Below are positions 25,201 to 38,970 of a DNA stretch of 64,000 nt, piece by piece. Source of the DNA: Centropus unirufus (Eukaryota > Chordata > Aves > Cuculiformes > Centropidae); assembly GCA_013397695.1 (NCBI GenBank), contig VYZI01000123.1, positions 1,845,206 through 1,909,205 of the forward strand. Direction: 5' to 3'. The notes beneath the pieces are model-generated. The model did not search any database, was not told the DNA's origin, and saw nothing but the letters and a program-made list of their open reading frames with translations. Each line of letters opens with the position of its first letter. Positions within the stretch are counted from its first letter, which is position 1. Position numbers and translations under genes: made by a program.

Positions 25201-27454
25201 TACAATCCCCTGGTAAAGATGAATAAAGTTTAACTTCTTTGAGCAATTTTTGGAAGTGTAGTTTGAATATCTATTAGGTCGTTAACAGATGCAAAGCTTT
25301 GGCTTATGGCTGAGCATCAACATGGGACTCAAATTGTTCATCATTACAGTTATCTCCCTTTCACAGCATCTGGTACGTTCAGACATCTGTGTTGCTAACC
25401 AAAAAATGGAAATAAAGTAGTGAATTTAGATTCCTTCAGACTGATATTAATTCAGTGAAAAAAGGGACTATATATATCAGTTGGAGATTTCTTCCACAGT
25501 TTTTACTCCTTTTTTGAACTAATCATTTGATTGTGAAGCCCGATTCATTTCAGCTAGTATAACTTGGATGATGCAAATGTATTTGTAGATTGAAATCAGA
25601 AAAGTAATTCTATTGACCTTTAAAACGAAGTTATTAATCTATAAGAATGACAGATTCGGTATCAGAAGATATGAGGTAAAGACAAAACAAAAGCTGCTAC
25701 ACTGGCAAATAAAAGATGGCAAAAAATATAAGGCAGAAAAAATAGTAAAATTTTTTGAAAAATGAGGAACAGTTATATCCTTGCAAACTTTAGGAGCTTG
25801 TATTTGAAGGTGTTGAACTGTTGTATCATTTTGCATACTGTATCAGTTAGCAAAATTTTTCCCAGGGAAAACAAAAGAGAAGTTCATTCTGATTAAGAAA
25901 CACCTCAAATGTTCCATGAACTGTTTCTTTGCAAGACACATTAACACAAAGGATGTACAGCTAGATTGCATACATCAGTTCTAAATACCACTTCGTGCTC
26001 CTCAGTTCCTAACACCTCCATGTACCTAAAAATTTAGAAGTCATACATTATCTTAGGGGCAAAATCATAAGGAAGATTAAGCAGTACTTAGATGAGCAAC
26101 AGGGGTCAATCAAATAGCCTCAAAAATGGGAAAGGCTAAAAGGAGACGCATTTATGGAGAAAGGCAGAAGGAAGTGACTATGTGAAAACAGCTAGTGGAA
26201 GAGGAACTAGAAGAGATCTGAAGGTTTAGACTAGATAAGGTTAGGATGGCAGACAGAGAAGGTAGAAAATAAACATCACTTTGCCTACAAGTTTTAAAAG
26301 AAATACAGAAGAAAAAAGGGGGAAAGACAGAGAAGGTGCCAGAGGAGGAGGCATAACATCTCCACATTCTGGGTCAAGGCAAAGACAGCAAAATTTCTGC
26401 AGCACTGAATGGCTGCAGCTTTAGAGAGAGGGATCGGTGAGAGCAGCACGATTAAACAGCTATCATATACAGAAATAAGAAAAGGTTACCCCAGATTTGG
26501 CTAAACATCACGAGGAATGAGGAAGAGGTATATGTTGTGTGAGAACCTACTGTGGATTTAAAGAAAAAGGGACAGGGTCATGTTAGGGGTTAAGCATTGC
26601 AATATTTGATAGAGCATGCTTAACTCTGTCAATATAGACACCATATCACAGTCCCTTTGACTATGGACTTCCCTGGGGATCAGATCAGCATCATAATTGA
26701 GAACAATATTCATATGAGATCATTACAAATGGTTACAGACCTTTTGCTTGATACAAACCTAATGGTAATTGTCCGTGTCCATTGAAACAGAATTAACTAA
26801 TACCCATAGGCCTATTCTTGAAATATTATCACTATTAAAATCGAAGTATGCTGTCAGAACTAAAGTATTGTGTCAGGCGCTTATTTCACACAGGCGAGGT
26901 GAGAACTACATGTTTTTTTCTTTTCTTCCAGATTCCTGCAATATAGAAGCTATATTGTAGCTATACATAGGGAGCCATGATATTGCCCAGAAAATGAGTT
27001 TCCCAGTTGAACAGCTCCTACCAGCTCTCCTCATTGCCTGGAAGTGTCTTGCAAGCAAGACCTCTGTGTTGTGCTCAGAGAGATTCCAGAGAGATTCCAG
27101 GGAGATCCCAGGTTCTTTGATTTGTGTCTGCCCTTACACAGCAGCATGGCCGAGGGCGCTGGGGTGCCTGACTTCATTTGCTAGTGAAAGGACCGCTGCA
27201 TACAAAGAGTGAAAGGGGAAAAGCACAACAGCTGCCATAGGAAGGAAACACGACTCCTTAAAAGCCATGTTCAGTCCCTTGAGTGGAACTGAAAGCCTAG
27301 TCATGCAGAGGAAAGAAAGTGGCATAGGGGAAGTGATCGTACCGCCTCACAGTGCAGGGATGCGATCTTCCCTTCACTTGTCACACAAGAAAAGTAGAAA
27401 AAAGGGTTCATCAACTGCTTTAGTTGAGTGCCTTTGAGTGCAATTTCATCTGCA
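22206..27454. other. Unassigned AT-rich DNA
   Basis: No gene could be supported. A degenerate tggatg-type simple repeat lies at about 22317-22345. Around 26020-26450 the plus strand is purine-rich. The 119-codon frame at 22978-23337 has no recognised domain and probably lacks an ATG-initiated gene structure. Confidence 0.5.
22317..22345. repeat. Degenerate GGATG/GTGTGGAT microsatellite
   Basis: The words ggatgggtgtgtggatgtgtggatgg form an imperfect simple repeat. Confidence 0.65.
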
Positions 27455-27470
27455 GTGTGTGTGTGTGTGT
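27455..27470. repeat. (GT)8 microsatellite
   Basis: Eight uninterrupted GT dinucleotides follow tgca and are followed by aaaaga. Confidence 0.9.
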
Positions 27471-27797
27471 AAAAGACAACAGGAAGAGGCACTTAGTTTG
27501 ATTACACTTCAGCTCTTTGCTGATAATGCGGTTGAAAGCAATTGTGCCTGATAATTTATGTTTTTAAAAGTCTGATTCGTGATAACAGCTTTAAAAACAC
27601 TGAGGAAGATTAAAAGAAAAAGGTGAGAATTGGGAAGTATAAATCTGTATATGGAATTCAGAATTTATACTCTAGCATGCAGTGGGATGAAATTATAAAC
27701 AAATTGCTTTATATGCTAAAACTATGTACGAAAACAAAGGGTTTGTTTCTCATTACACAGCTACCAAATGGTATAAAAAAAGGGGATGGTTTTTCAC

Positions 27798-27828
27798 AAA
27801 AAAAAAAAAAAAAAAAGAAGAAAAAAAA
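27798..27828. repeat. Poly-A tract
   Basis: Nineteen consecutive A (27798-27816) are followed by gaag and eight more A. No pseudogene body or AATAAA is recognised upstream and no flanking duplication was seen, so I treat it as a simple repeat rather than a retrocopy tail. Confidence 0.8.
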
Positions 27829-30800
27829 GCTCCAAAAGTGATAGCTTGGGTATTTGCTTGGTGTGGGGTACAGTGTCTGATTATAATGGAGTTATATTCT
27901 CCTTGACTGTATTATAACAAAGTCATATTTCAAAGAGTTCACAGCAATGACAATAGATTTCTTAGGAAAAGCATCAAGTTAATATATCCCTTTCCACTGT
28001 AAAAAAAACAAAAGGAAAGTCTTCTTTAGAAGGCATAAACACAGAGAACAAAGCCTCCCATGAACGGAAAAAAAATACAGACCTTGGCTGTCTCACTACC
28101 TGCAACTATAAGGATGCGTAATTCTTTTAGAAACCCTAGTTTGTTAGGCATTTGCTGAATAGACTTTCCAATAAATGCATGCAGATCTAATTCTATTGTC
28201 CTTCCTACTGTCTTTAAAAGTATAGGTTCATGGATGGTGAACAACCAAATGATTCGTATCTGTGCAAGACTACACATCTTGCCTCAAAAGTGGAGTTCCT
28301 AGATGGGAAGAGTCTGCACAAACACTGATCCCGGGGCTACACATTTCCAGTTAGGATTTTTGTGCTTGAAATGGTCAAGTCGATGTCCATTCATTTTCCA
28401 TTAAAAAAAAGTTATCTAATCGATGATCCATATTTAAGTAGAAGACAATGCCTTTCATTCAGCCTTTTCTCTGTGTTCAGAAAACCTACTCTATTTAAGG
28501 GGTCTTTAGTATTTTAGTTTTTAGTATTTAGAAATAGAACACTGTTCTAGTATTATATTTCAAATTCTAAAAGCTCAAAATATGTAATACCTTATGTTTG
28601 CAAATTAGTAGTTTGAAACCCATTGATAATCTTTAAAACTGTTTGAATAAGTAGGTTAATAAGTAGAATATCTCTCTAAAAATCTTTAAGGCATAAGTTG
28701 TATTCAGTTGCAGAAAATAAGTTTGATTATAAAACAAATAAATCAAGGAACTGAAAATTAAAAAAAAAAAAGAAAAATTTCTCCTGGTAAGTCATGTAGT
28801 GCTTGTGGATAGTGTAATGAACAGCTTCTTCTATGAAAAAAACTGTAAAAATTTCAATTTTATAAGGCCTGAGTAGTTATAGGATGCTTACACAATGTCA
28901 TATATCTATATTTTCTAGTTTTCTATGTATTTGCTATGAATAATATAAAAAGGACAACATTTATTGACATGTCTAATGACAGCACAGGTCCTACACCACC
29001 GGCCATATGTTATCCTGTAGAAGTACTACAAATTGTTATGTACTCTGTAAAGCTTTAGTTCGACTTTTTCATCACTCAAGCAGTATATGTGTTTTTGTGT
29101 CTAGATAGCAGTCAGACCATTGACCATATTAATGACTTTTCATCAGGCATCACAGTGGGCTGAAAGAAAATGCGTCTCCTGCAGGTCATCACTAATACCA
29201 TTGCAGTGAAAAGTACATAATTGCTTTTTGCTGTCAATAATGTAATAGCCGAGGTGTTCACCCTGTAGATGATCTATTATATTTTTATAGAGCTGTCTGG
29301 AAGATTTTATAGTATTGAATATAATCCAGGTTGCTAAATTACATGAAGCTGGTCTGAGTGAACAATCTTATGTTTGAATGGTTTCAAAGAAAATATGTTA
29401 ATAACAGAAGTATTATGTCAACTTTCATTAGCAGAGACATCCAAGGCAATTACAAATTAACTGACTAATCTTTCTTTTAAATTAAAAAATTTCTACATTT
29501 TAAATATAAATAAAAATTGTATTATCATTTTACAACTAGGAAGCTGAATTATTCATCACCAGTTTGTACGTGAAAATCTTTTTAAACATATGGTAGAATG
29601 TATAAACATGATATAATACTGAAAAGATTTATCCCACTAAAAACCAGTGTATGGAATTTTTGTGCATACACTGTGAAGCATACTCTGCTTGATACATATG
29701 TGTATACTGTAAATACTAATTACTGCACAGTACATTTCAAGATATGCATTTTCAGAATATTTAGAAAAAAATCAGTTCTTTAATATACAGGCATGATCTT
29801 TGCTAGTACAATACAAAAAATAAAAAGCAAATATAACCCAAGACACAACAGTTGTATCATGGATGTTGTCAACAGCAATAAAGCAGGCAAACATATTGTA
29901 TCCTAATATGTTGAGACACCAGTTGTGCTCATGTTTGAGTGTCCTTTATTCAATACCATACAAGCTTAATTGATTTCCCAACCCTTTTAAAGAAACAGTA
30001 GTGAACTCTTCTTGTAGATTAATTTAACCGATTTTCAAAGGAATAATCCAGGTATAGTCAGGCTTTCTTATTTAAAATGCAGGTTAAATATGAGTTTATT
30101 AAGCTATAGAATGCAAGAAAGCAAGTAGACAAATTTCCGCATTTCAGTTATCTTCCTTCATGCTAGAGCTGTCTTTAGTAGCAAAGTTGTAACCATCGGT
30201 GCATCAGATGTAGTCCCAGAAATCTTGTTTACAATGTAAAAATCAATATGTTCTGCACTTCAAACAAAAGGGAAATGCAGGTACTCCACAATCAGATTAC
30301 AGGTTTAATATTATCATCTTTTTTTTTTTCTGCTAAGGGAAAAGTAGCTTTAATGCACCCAGATCAAAAGTTTAGATGGCTTTCACATGAAGGGAGTATA
30401 ATAAAAGTTAGTTCTAGTAAGGTAAGGCACAGTTGTCAGCCAAAAACTGAAAGGAAAAGGGAAGATATTGGGGGGCATTTGTATAACACAGAAATCCAAA
30501 AGGAAGGTTTTTACTGAACTAAAGTTTCATCAGAATTACCAGGAGGGAGGATAGAGAATTGCCATGTAATACAGCAAATTTATATTTGCATCCAAGGCTT
30601 GGGCCTTCTAGAAAAATAAGGCAGCACAATCAGAGCCCCGAGTCCCCAGGAATCTCAGAATAATGTTCACTGTTCATTTCCACATGAACTTTACCTGAAA
30701 GAGTCCAGGGTCTCAGGTGTACTGAGCACACAACATAGAAGCGGTCTCTGCATGTAGTGTAAGATCAGCGTGCCCCGTGAATTTACTTCGAATGGCTCAC

Positions 30801-33800
30801 ATGGTGTCTGTGGATGCCTCTTCAAAAAATACTTTCACTGGAGGCAGGCAGCCTCACCCACATCCATTGCCTCCATTGGGAGGAAAAGAAAAAGCCAGAA
30901 ATGACAGTATGGAGCAAGGGAGGGAATGGTGAACAGAAGCTTAGTTTAGGGTCATAAGTTAGTAAAGTCCTTGCTAAAGTGGCTCATGTTGCCTTTATCT
31001 GCTAGGCAAAGAATAAAGTGCAGAATCCTCTGGGTTTCAATAACAGAGAGAAAGTAGAAATCTGTGTTAACTCTCGAACTCCCGGACCTCAGTATCATGC
31101 AGAATTCCATACCTTAGTGTAAAGTTTATTAAATAAGCATGAATTGATATATTTCAAGGACTATTTGATGGTGTTGGAGATACAGCTCAAAATTTCCAGG
31201 ATTCGGGTAAGAATGTTAGAGCAGGATTGGTTAAACATAACAGTAAGCGCATTTTCTCAAATAGCTTAAGCAAAATTTGCAATACTGATACTATGTCAAA
31301 CTCTCAGCAATTATAAACAAACACAGTAATTTTCAGTTCTATGAACTTGCATTAATTCATGCCGATGAAAGAGTAGGCGCTGTTGTAAATTCACAGTCAT
31401 TTTGAGTGCTAAGGACTTCCATTTTTTATGTCAACCAGTTAACACATTATGCAGAGTGGTCATTCACAGACAGTTTGTGTTGCAAGTATCAATCAACTTA
31501 ATGTATCTCAAAGCTAGATTTCTAATCTAAGCTAATTATTGAACCCGCAATAGTCAAAGCCAAAACCAGGCATTTTCAGTTGCACTAGGGCACAGCTCTC
31601 CTCTCCTAATGTAGATTCATTTGATCTACTCTAGATGTCTACTTTAAGAGAGATTAATCTTGTCCTAAAGCTTCCTGTCTCTCTCTGTGGATATTTACAG
31701 GCATCTGAACAGATGAATTCCACCTCCAGTCTTAAAATAAGTCGACTCATCTTTTTGCGAGTCTGTGGCTTTTACCATGAGGGTAGCCTAGGTTGAGAAT
31801 TAGATCAATAATTTTTAGACATCTAAATTTGAGGCAGTTGAAATCTTGCCACAATTCCAGGAGTTTTCAAAATATCAAGGGGAGCCAGGAGTTCATCAGT
31901 TCATTATTACTTCTGCTTTTAAACGTCCATGTCACCCAGGGGATAACAGACTCCTTAGTAATATGGGAAAAGGACTAAAACTTTTAGCTTTAAGACATGA
32001 AAATGCAATGCCCAGAAGTTCAAACATACAGAAACATATGGAATATCACGTGCATGTCCTGAGGGAGATTTACCATTCCCTCTTTTCTCCTCAACACTTA
32101 TCATAAATTTAAAACAGATTAAAAATTTTTGGTACTTGTTCATACTTATGAAGGGCAGAGATTGTGATCCAATCACTTCAGCCACTCTATGCTCATGATC
32201 TTCTGCTGTATTGAACATGTCAGAAATGAGCATGGACAACAACTGAACAAACTGGCATGAAAAGTAAGCCTAAAAGAATTAATGTATTCCTCCAATGACC
32301 CCTGAAATAAAAAAATGCATTGTTATAAAAAAATCAATAAAGTTATAGACCTATGAATGGTGAAAAAATTAATATATGTCTGAATACTTTTAAGAAAACA
32401 ATATGTTTGAAAGTAGAAAAAAAATCACAACAAAAAACACTGATTCCAGTGTAATAGAAATTTTTAACATTTGAACATGTGCCTCCCACATTCTTACCAC
32501 AAAAATCAATGTTAGTTCTTTATATGATTGCTAGTAATCATCATCATTATGAATGCAGTACTGAGTACTTTATGAACATCAAATGCTGCTATCTGTAAAA
32601 GACTCCAATAGTTTTACATTAAAGAAACAACTTTATGTTTACTGAAATTATTTATGGGATTCTCTCCAGCTACTGAATTAGAAGAAAAAGAGATTTAAAT
32701 GGTCCATGTCAGAGCAAAGAATGGGTATTTTATGAGTTTACTATTCAGATTATTATTCTGCATTTGCTAAACCACCTTGGCAGACTGAAGTAATTTAGTA
32801 GATGGTATTCCATCACTTCCCTAATTACAATGCTTCATTGAGCAGTCACTTGCGCACTTGCTATGAATTTTCTGCTAAGGAATTGTTCTGTCCACTGTCA
32901 TCATGGCGTAACTTGAGGACTTAATAACAGATGTACATATGGCCAATAGCTAGTCATGTGGAGAGAACAAAAACCCACACTGCACAAAAAAAACCCCATG
33001 GCAATCAGATACAAAAGTTAAGTGTCATGCACCAAATCAATCCATCAGCATTCTGCTAAATGGCTGTGTTAGATCTTAGTGCTGCAAAGATCCAAGTAGC
33101 CTCCTTTTCCAATACAGCTTTACTGAGGTGCATATAAGACTCTACTTGCCTAGTCTCACACCCTCTTATTTACTTCATAAAGATATAACTTGTCCATCAC
33201 ACTCTAGAATCATCCATTTCCTACCTAATTTTTTGTTAAAAAAAGAAAGAAAATTGTGTGTGAGAAACAGAAAGGGTCATTTAGATAATCCAAATATCAT
33301 GTCATGTCAATAAAATTTTTCTGATGAGAACTAGGATTAGCTCTATAAATGATAATAAATAGCTTGTGATTAGCCCTGAAAGGGTAGGGATGAGATGGGG
33401 TGTATTTTTCCCAGGTTCACAGACAGAAAGGCCAAGGTTGTTCACCATCTTGTTCAACATTACACAGTCTAATTGTGACACCTGCTCTGGCTCAGGTTTG
33501 TAAAAATACTACAATTACTTTCTGGCATCCACGGTAATGCTAGGAAGAAGAGCTAAAACTGCCACCCTGGTCTGTTCCTTTATGCACAGAAGCAAAATCT
33601 TGCTTCCTCTGAAAACCAAAGACTTACATTTTTTGGTATAAAGATGCACAGCCATACAATTTCCTGAGGCTATTTGGATGACAATTCAGCTCAATTTGGA
33701 AACAGTTCAGGGAACTTGGCAGGATATTAAAAAGCAAACCTCTAAAACATCATAATTGTAGAGACAAAAAAAATCCTTCTCTCATATTAAAAATTGCATC

Positions 33801-36800
33801 TATGCAATTAAGCTTTGGAGGAAACGTTTTCTGGTTTTTTTAATAGTTACCAGCAAAGAGGAAGTTTAAGTGAAGTAGAACAACAGCTCATCTTTTACCC
33901 TGGAACATGCACTTACAACACATATCATGCTTACTTTCATACACAGTTAAATACAGTTAAACTAGTTTACTTTAGGGTATAGGATTGGGGATTACCTGCC
34001 AAGAAAACCTTGAAGCAGGGATGCAAGCTATCCCAAGAGAAAAAGTTTTTTAGCCAGAGTGATGAGGCTCCCTTTGCCCACTCAAGGCCATGGGTGGTGC
34101 ACTATGTAGCAGTTCCTCTTCCAGGGTATCTTAAAACCCAAATACAACAGTTTGAGGATCTTATTAGTTTGTATGTCAAGCTCTGTAACTTAACAGTAGA
34201 AATTACATAATGTCCCACTACAGTCCAATTTGCTTTGCTCCTATGTATATCAATATTGGTTTCAGTCAACATTTTTTTCAGGCATATAAACCGAAATGTA
34301 TTTTAAGTTTTTTACATTCTTCTTCCAAACAACAGCCCTCTTCTTTTTTTCCTCTTCCTGTCCCCTCAACTCACTTATTTTTCTCAACCCACATTACTGT
34401 CATGATAATGTAAATTTTCCCCTAATTAGCAAAATAGAGTTTTTTTAATAGAAATTAGATAGCAAATGAAAGCAAAGTTGAAAGAATCTGTGTAAAAGCC
34501 TGGAAATTAGCACTATTTTTCTCAGAGTTTTGTATTCGTTTTTTTCTTTCCAGCTAGTATCAACGTATTAGTCTCTCACATAATCTGTGGTAAGTACTTT
34601 TGATATTTCATCTACTAATGTAGAATCAAAAATATGAAACATATGTGCAGATAAAAACAGATACTAAGCAGCCACTTATCTCAATATTCACTTTTCCCCA
34701 CATAATATTCCATGAAAAATTAAGGAAATTGCATATCAGAAAAAATTCATACTTATAAAAGTGAACACATCAAATATGATGAAAAATAAGTATCTTTAAA
34801 GTTCAAGAAGCAGTAGTTAACTAAAATCCCAGTATACTCCAGTATTAGTAGGTCCTGCCAAGTTTTCAGCAGACTCTGCATATCTACTTTTGTTGTCTCT
34901 GAAAGTGCAGTTATAAATATTCTTCCTCTGGTGACACTGAAGATAAAGCAACTAATTCCCACTAATTCATCATCATCCTCTCCCCTGCTCTTGGAAGGTT
35001 GTTTCTGGTTCTAGAACATGGAATAGATCAGCACACAACTCTCGGACAAGAATAACTGCAACCAAAAAAGAAGTGTTAGACTCAGCCTGTTCCTTGTGCA
35101 GTTCATCACCCAGTGCCACAGATGTCGTACCCACACAAAGGATGCTTGAGAAAGAGCAAGTGCCTACGCTGGCTCTGGTACCCATGGGTCTGCAAGTGTC
35201 GTAATATTGAGAGAGAGATTTCAGTGTCACCAGTGCTGGTTCAGCAGGCTGCTCCCACGCTGTCCTAAGGAATCTGTTAACATGCTGGAAGTTAAACTAG
35301 GGCTCCAACCAACTGGTAAAATACAAATCCTGCCATCTGTACTAAGACAACTGTCTTTGATTTTCAAAGATGAAGTCAGAAAACATAAGCACATATCTTT
35401 TAGTGCACTTCTGTACATTTAAAACATGTTTTATTTTAATTTAAAAATAATTAATGAAGACAAAAATAAGCTGACAGTATTGCTTTAACAGCACTTTACT
35501 ATAATAAGCATGTGACTAAAAGCGCTAATATTAAAATTCAAGTCAGCATTGTTTCCAATTTTAGTTAGCTTGAAAAAAACCTCACAATTAAAGTTTGATG
35601 TATATAATGTGTTCATAAACTTTTTTACAATTTACCTATTTAGATTTCCTGGTTTGTTTGTAATAAATTGTTACAGCCAAATTTCTCATTTTAAATGCAA
35701 ACACTTCATGAAGGCATTAAACTAGAAATAAGACAAATATTGCAATACTTCTACATTTTGATCACCAAATTAGATACACATATAAAAAATATGTAAAATT
35801 TCTGCAAAGCATTGTGAAAATTCCTGTGGTAATATCATTACAAACTCATTTAACATCTGGAGGAATTCCAGTAGTGAATTGAAATATAAGGCATTATTCC
35901 ATATCTTTTTAAATTAAAACAGTAGTGTCATTAATACAAAGTTCCTAAAGAGTATGTCTTTACACAGATAATGATAATATGAGGCAAAGCCTGGATCTGT
36001 TATGTTCTTTTTCAGGGTATTCTAAAAAAAAACAAACAGATAGGCCATACACTTCATGTAGCCAACTCTCAGTGGTATTTCGGGAAAGATTTATCGAACG
36101 AGTGGATTGTTTCCTCTCAGATAAAATTGAGACATGTTCATGGAATTCTAAGATGTTTACAGTAAATTAGAAGCTAATTAGTAGAACTGAAGCACCAGCA
36201 CCTGCTCCTGCATTATTTAAAAGAAGAAAAAATGGAAAAAAAACAGCAACAATAACACAATTTAGGTTTCCACAAATGGTGATATTACTTCAGGACCTGG
36301 ATTTCTCCAAGTCTACTTAATCATTTGAAAAGGTTGTTAGAATTATAAGGTTATGAAATTGAATCAGTGCATCTCAGATATTTTTCCTTCCTACAGCTTT
36401 ATAATCACTATTGTATTAAGAATCTGGCAAACAAGGCCAACGATATTTATGGTTCCTGCCATAACATTAAAAATGCATATCCCATTCAGATTTTATGAAT
36501 CTTGAATTGCAGCAGGATATGAGCAGTTTAGATGATAATTGACTTGTAAGGATTAGAACAGCTCAGGTTACCCCTTGTGCAAAGAGAAAGTTCATCTGAG
36601 GTCTTACAGATAGATGACAATTCCTTCAGAACATCACATCTGTAGCTACAAAAAGATATTTTTGTTCTCCTAACTCTATATTGGCAACAACAGTTAAGAG
36701 TAAATCAGAGTAGGCACAGCTAGCCAAATTGTGATGGGAAAATGAGGGGGAAAGCCGAATCAAATATTAGATACATGTGACATTTTATATAATGGATAAC

Positions 36801-37455
36801 TGAATAACCTGCCAGTCCTAATGATCTTGTAATTTAACCAGGGAAGTATAATACACAAGCAGTTATGGATGGGAATATGTAGAGTCAATGAGAGGACTGA
36901 AGCAATAAAAGTGCACTGAGAAGGTATTGGGTTTCATGTTGAGAACAGGAGAAATCTTAATACTATAGGAATCAAGAAGCTTTTTGTATCAGAGAAGATC
37001 CTGCAAAGGAAGGTATTGTGGCAACAGGTGACAGAAACCAAAATCAGAGGGTGTTGTTGAGTATGTACAGCTGTAATGGAATAGAATAGATTAAGAGCAT
37101 ATTGCAAGGGATAGAATTGAAGAGACTGGGAAAGAGCTACAGGAAGGAATGTGAGAAGGAGAGTGACAGAAGAAGGAGAAAGATGAAACGAGAATAGCCA
37201 ACAAACTTTCTTTTATTACAACCAGCACACCATTTCCTAGTAGAAATTCCACTTCTTAATATTATTCTTTTCCTGATTTTGTTTCTCTTCCAAAAGGAAA
37301 GCCTGAACTCTCATATACCACTGAAATATATTTGTGGAACTCCAGGCTTATCATAAATTAAAGAGTGATTAATAGAACTGAAGTGACCTTTTTTGTATTT
37401 CAGTCTTGCAAGCACACATACATAGGTGCAGGCTCCTGGTTCTATTTACAAGAAC
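27829..37455. other. Unassigned DNA
   Basis: About 9.6 kb in which I see no gene, LINE, LTR or RNA gene. Open frames are all below about 100 codons and lack domains. The section 37100-37197 is strongly purine-biased on the plus strand. Confidence 0.5.
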
Positions 37456-38154
37456 TGTCACAGTTTAGCCAAATTTCAGTAGCTTAAAACCATGTGGTTG
37501 AGCTTCCAAAAATCCTTACCCCTTACCCTCACCCCTTGCTGAAAAGGGAGAGAAAAGTAAGAGGAAAAAGACTTACAGGTTGGAAACTAGTACTACAGCT
37601 TTTATAAAATGACAATAATAACAAAAATAATTAGACAGTAATAAAGTATATACAAATATACTAGACGGCATCTCCACCCTACTCACTGATGACTATACAT
37701 CACCACAAATGCTGCAGAGCAGACACAAGGGGGTGGGTCCACAGCTAGGAGGGAACTCGACTCAGAAACTGCATTCAGGAACGCAAGGAACTAGCATTGG
37801 GAACAATCAGACAGATAAGGTCCTCACTGGGCGTCGGTCATAGCAGAAGCAAGCGAGACCCTCTAGATCTCTCAAGTATATACCAAGTATGATGTATATG
37901 GGATGGAATGCTCAGTTAGTCAGTTTAGGGTCACCTGCCCTACTCACCCCTCTTTGCAGGTGCTGCCCTCCATCCACCACCCTGAGGGTGGCCTTGGTTA
38001 AGCATAAGCACTGGCCCTTTCTCATACGCTGTATCATCACTTTGGGAGAAGAACACTGTCTCAAAAACAAGCAGTTAGCTTTCAGAAAAATGAAGTTACT
38101 TTCAACAACTGATTTAGTCACTAAACTGACTCTAATTTACTTCAAAGTACAACA
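37456..38154 (-). mobile_element. Solo LTR of an ERVL-like endogenous retrovirus, copy 2
   Basis: The unit begins TGTCACAGTTTAGCC, exactly like copy 1, and ends ...GTACAACA, about 699 bp. Homology to 20189-20878 runs over the full length with scattered substitutions and small indels; copy 2 carries an extra actcactgatgactatac-type insertion near 37681-37697. The differences are dense enough that the two are not a recent pair. No retroviral coding region lies between or beside them, and the 16.6 kb separating them is unrelated, so they are best read as two independent solo LTRs rather than the two ends of one provirus. No clear target-site duplication is visible (agaac on the left, gaaac on the right). 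Confidence 0.75.
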
Positions 38155-38932
38155 GAAACATATCTTGAAATTGGTCTGAGATGTGCGCAACTGCTTAACC
38201 TGAAATATCTACTGTTTTTGCTCCCACGATTTTTAGAGGGCCAGGATTAGTTCTTTGAGCATGTGCTGTTTGCACCAAAAGGACCTTGATTTCATAGACT
38301 GGAAGATAAAGTTTTATTCAAAAAGGGGTGAGAAATCACTGCTCTCTTCATGCCTCTTGGCAATCTTTGAGGACACAAAGAGAATGCAAACTGCATGAGG
38401 TGCATCCTGCTGGGGAAGTCCTTGTTGCTGTACTCCTTTACTTACTACTCTTGTTTATTCCTACTTCTGGTATTGCATTGGAATTCCTGAAAAAAAACCA
38501 AACAAAACAAATATATCAAAACACTTTCAAAACCACTAATGCAGAGAAAATACTATGGTGGTAAATTGAAAGAGGAAACCTAACGTGTGTTGTGCTCTGC
38601 TTTGCTAAAATATATCTAAAACACTTTACCAACTTTGAAAGTTAAATCAGCTTTCTGGAGTTCCACTTAGACTAAGAAAGAAGCGTGACACCACTGTGTA
38701 TGGATTGCTTTTCGCTGGACTGACTTAAAAGTAAGCGATATCATTAAAGAAACTATTATGTTTTCTGCCGGTTCCACATTGCAACCAAAAGAAGTCCCTC
38801 CTTTCCTCTTCCTTTTTTGCAGCTTCTCCTTTTAAGTCTGAGTCTTCCCTTTGCACTGTTTTTGGACTGACCTCTCTGGTCTCAACTGTTTGACTTTCCT
38901 GCCCCTGAGACAAAACTAAAATTACAGAAATT

Positions 38933-38970
38933 GGGGGGGATGGGAGAGGTGAGGGAGGGGAAGGAGTACT
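38933..38970 (+). repeat. G-rich tract with quadruplex potential
   Basis: Seven G are followed by AT, GGG, AGAGGTGA, GGG, A and GGGG. This gives at least four runs of three G with loops of 1, 2 and 8 bases, close to the usual quadruplex definition. It lies in otherwise AT-rich DNA. Confidence 0.5.

Noticed and set aside
27600..27828. Processed pseudogene ending in the poly-A run
   Set aside because: No parent-gene-like coding sequence, no AATAAA at the expected distance and no target-site duplication were seen.
20189..38154. Two LTRs as the ends of a single provirus
   Set aside because: The 16.6 kb between them shows no gag-pol-env-like coding remnants, exceeds a provirus length, and the two copies are too different.
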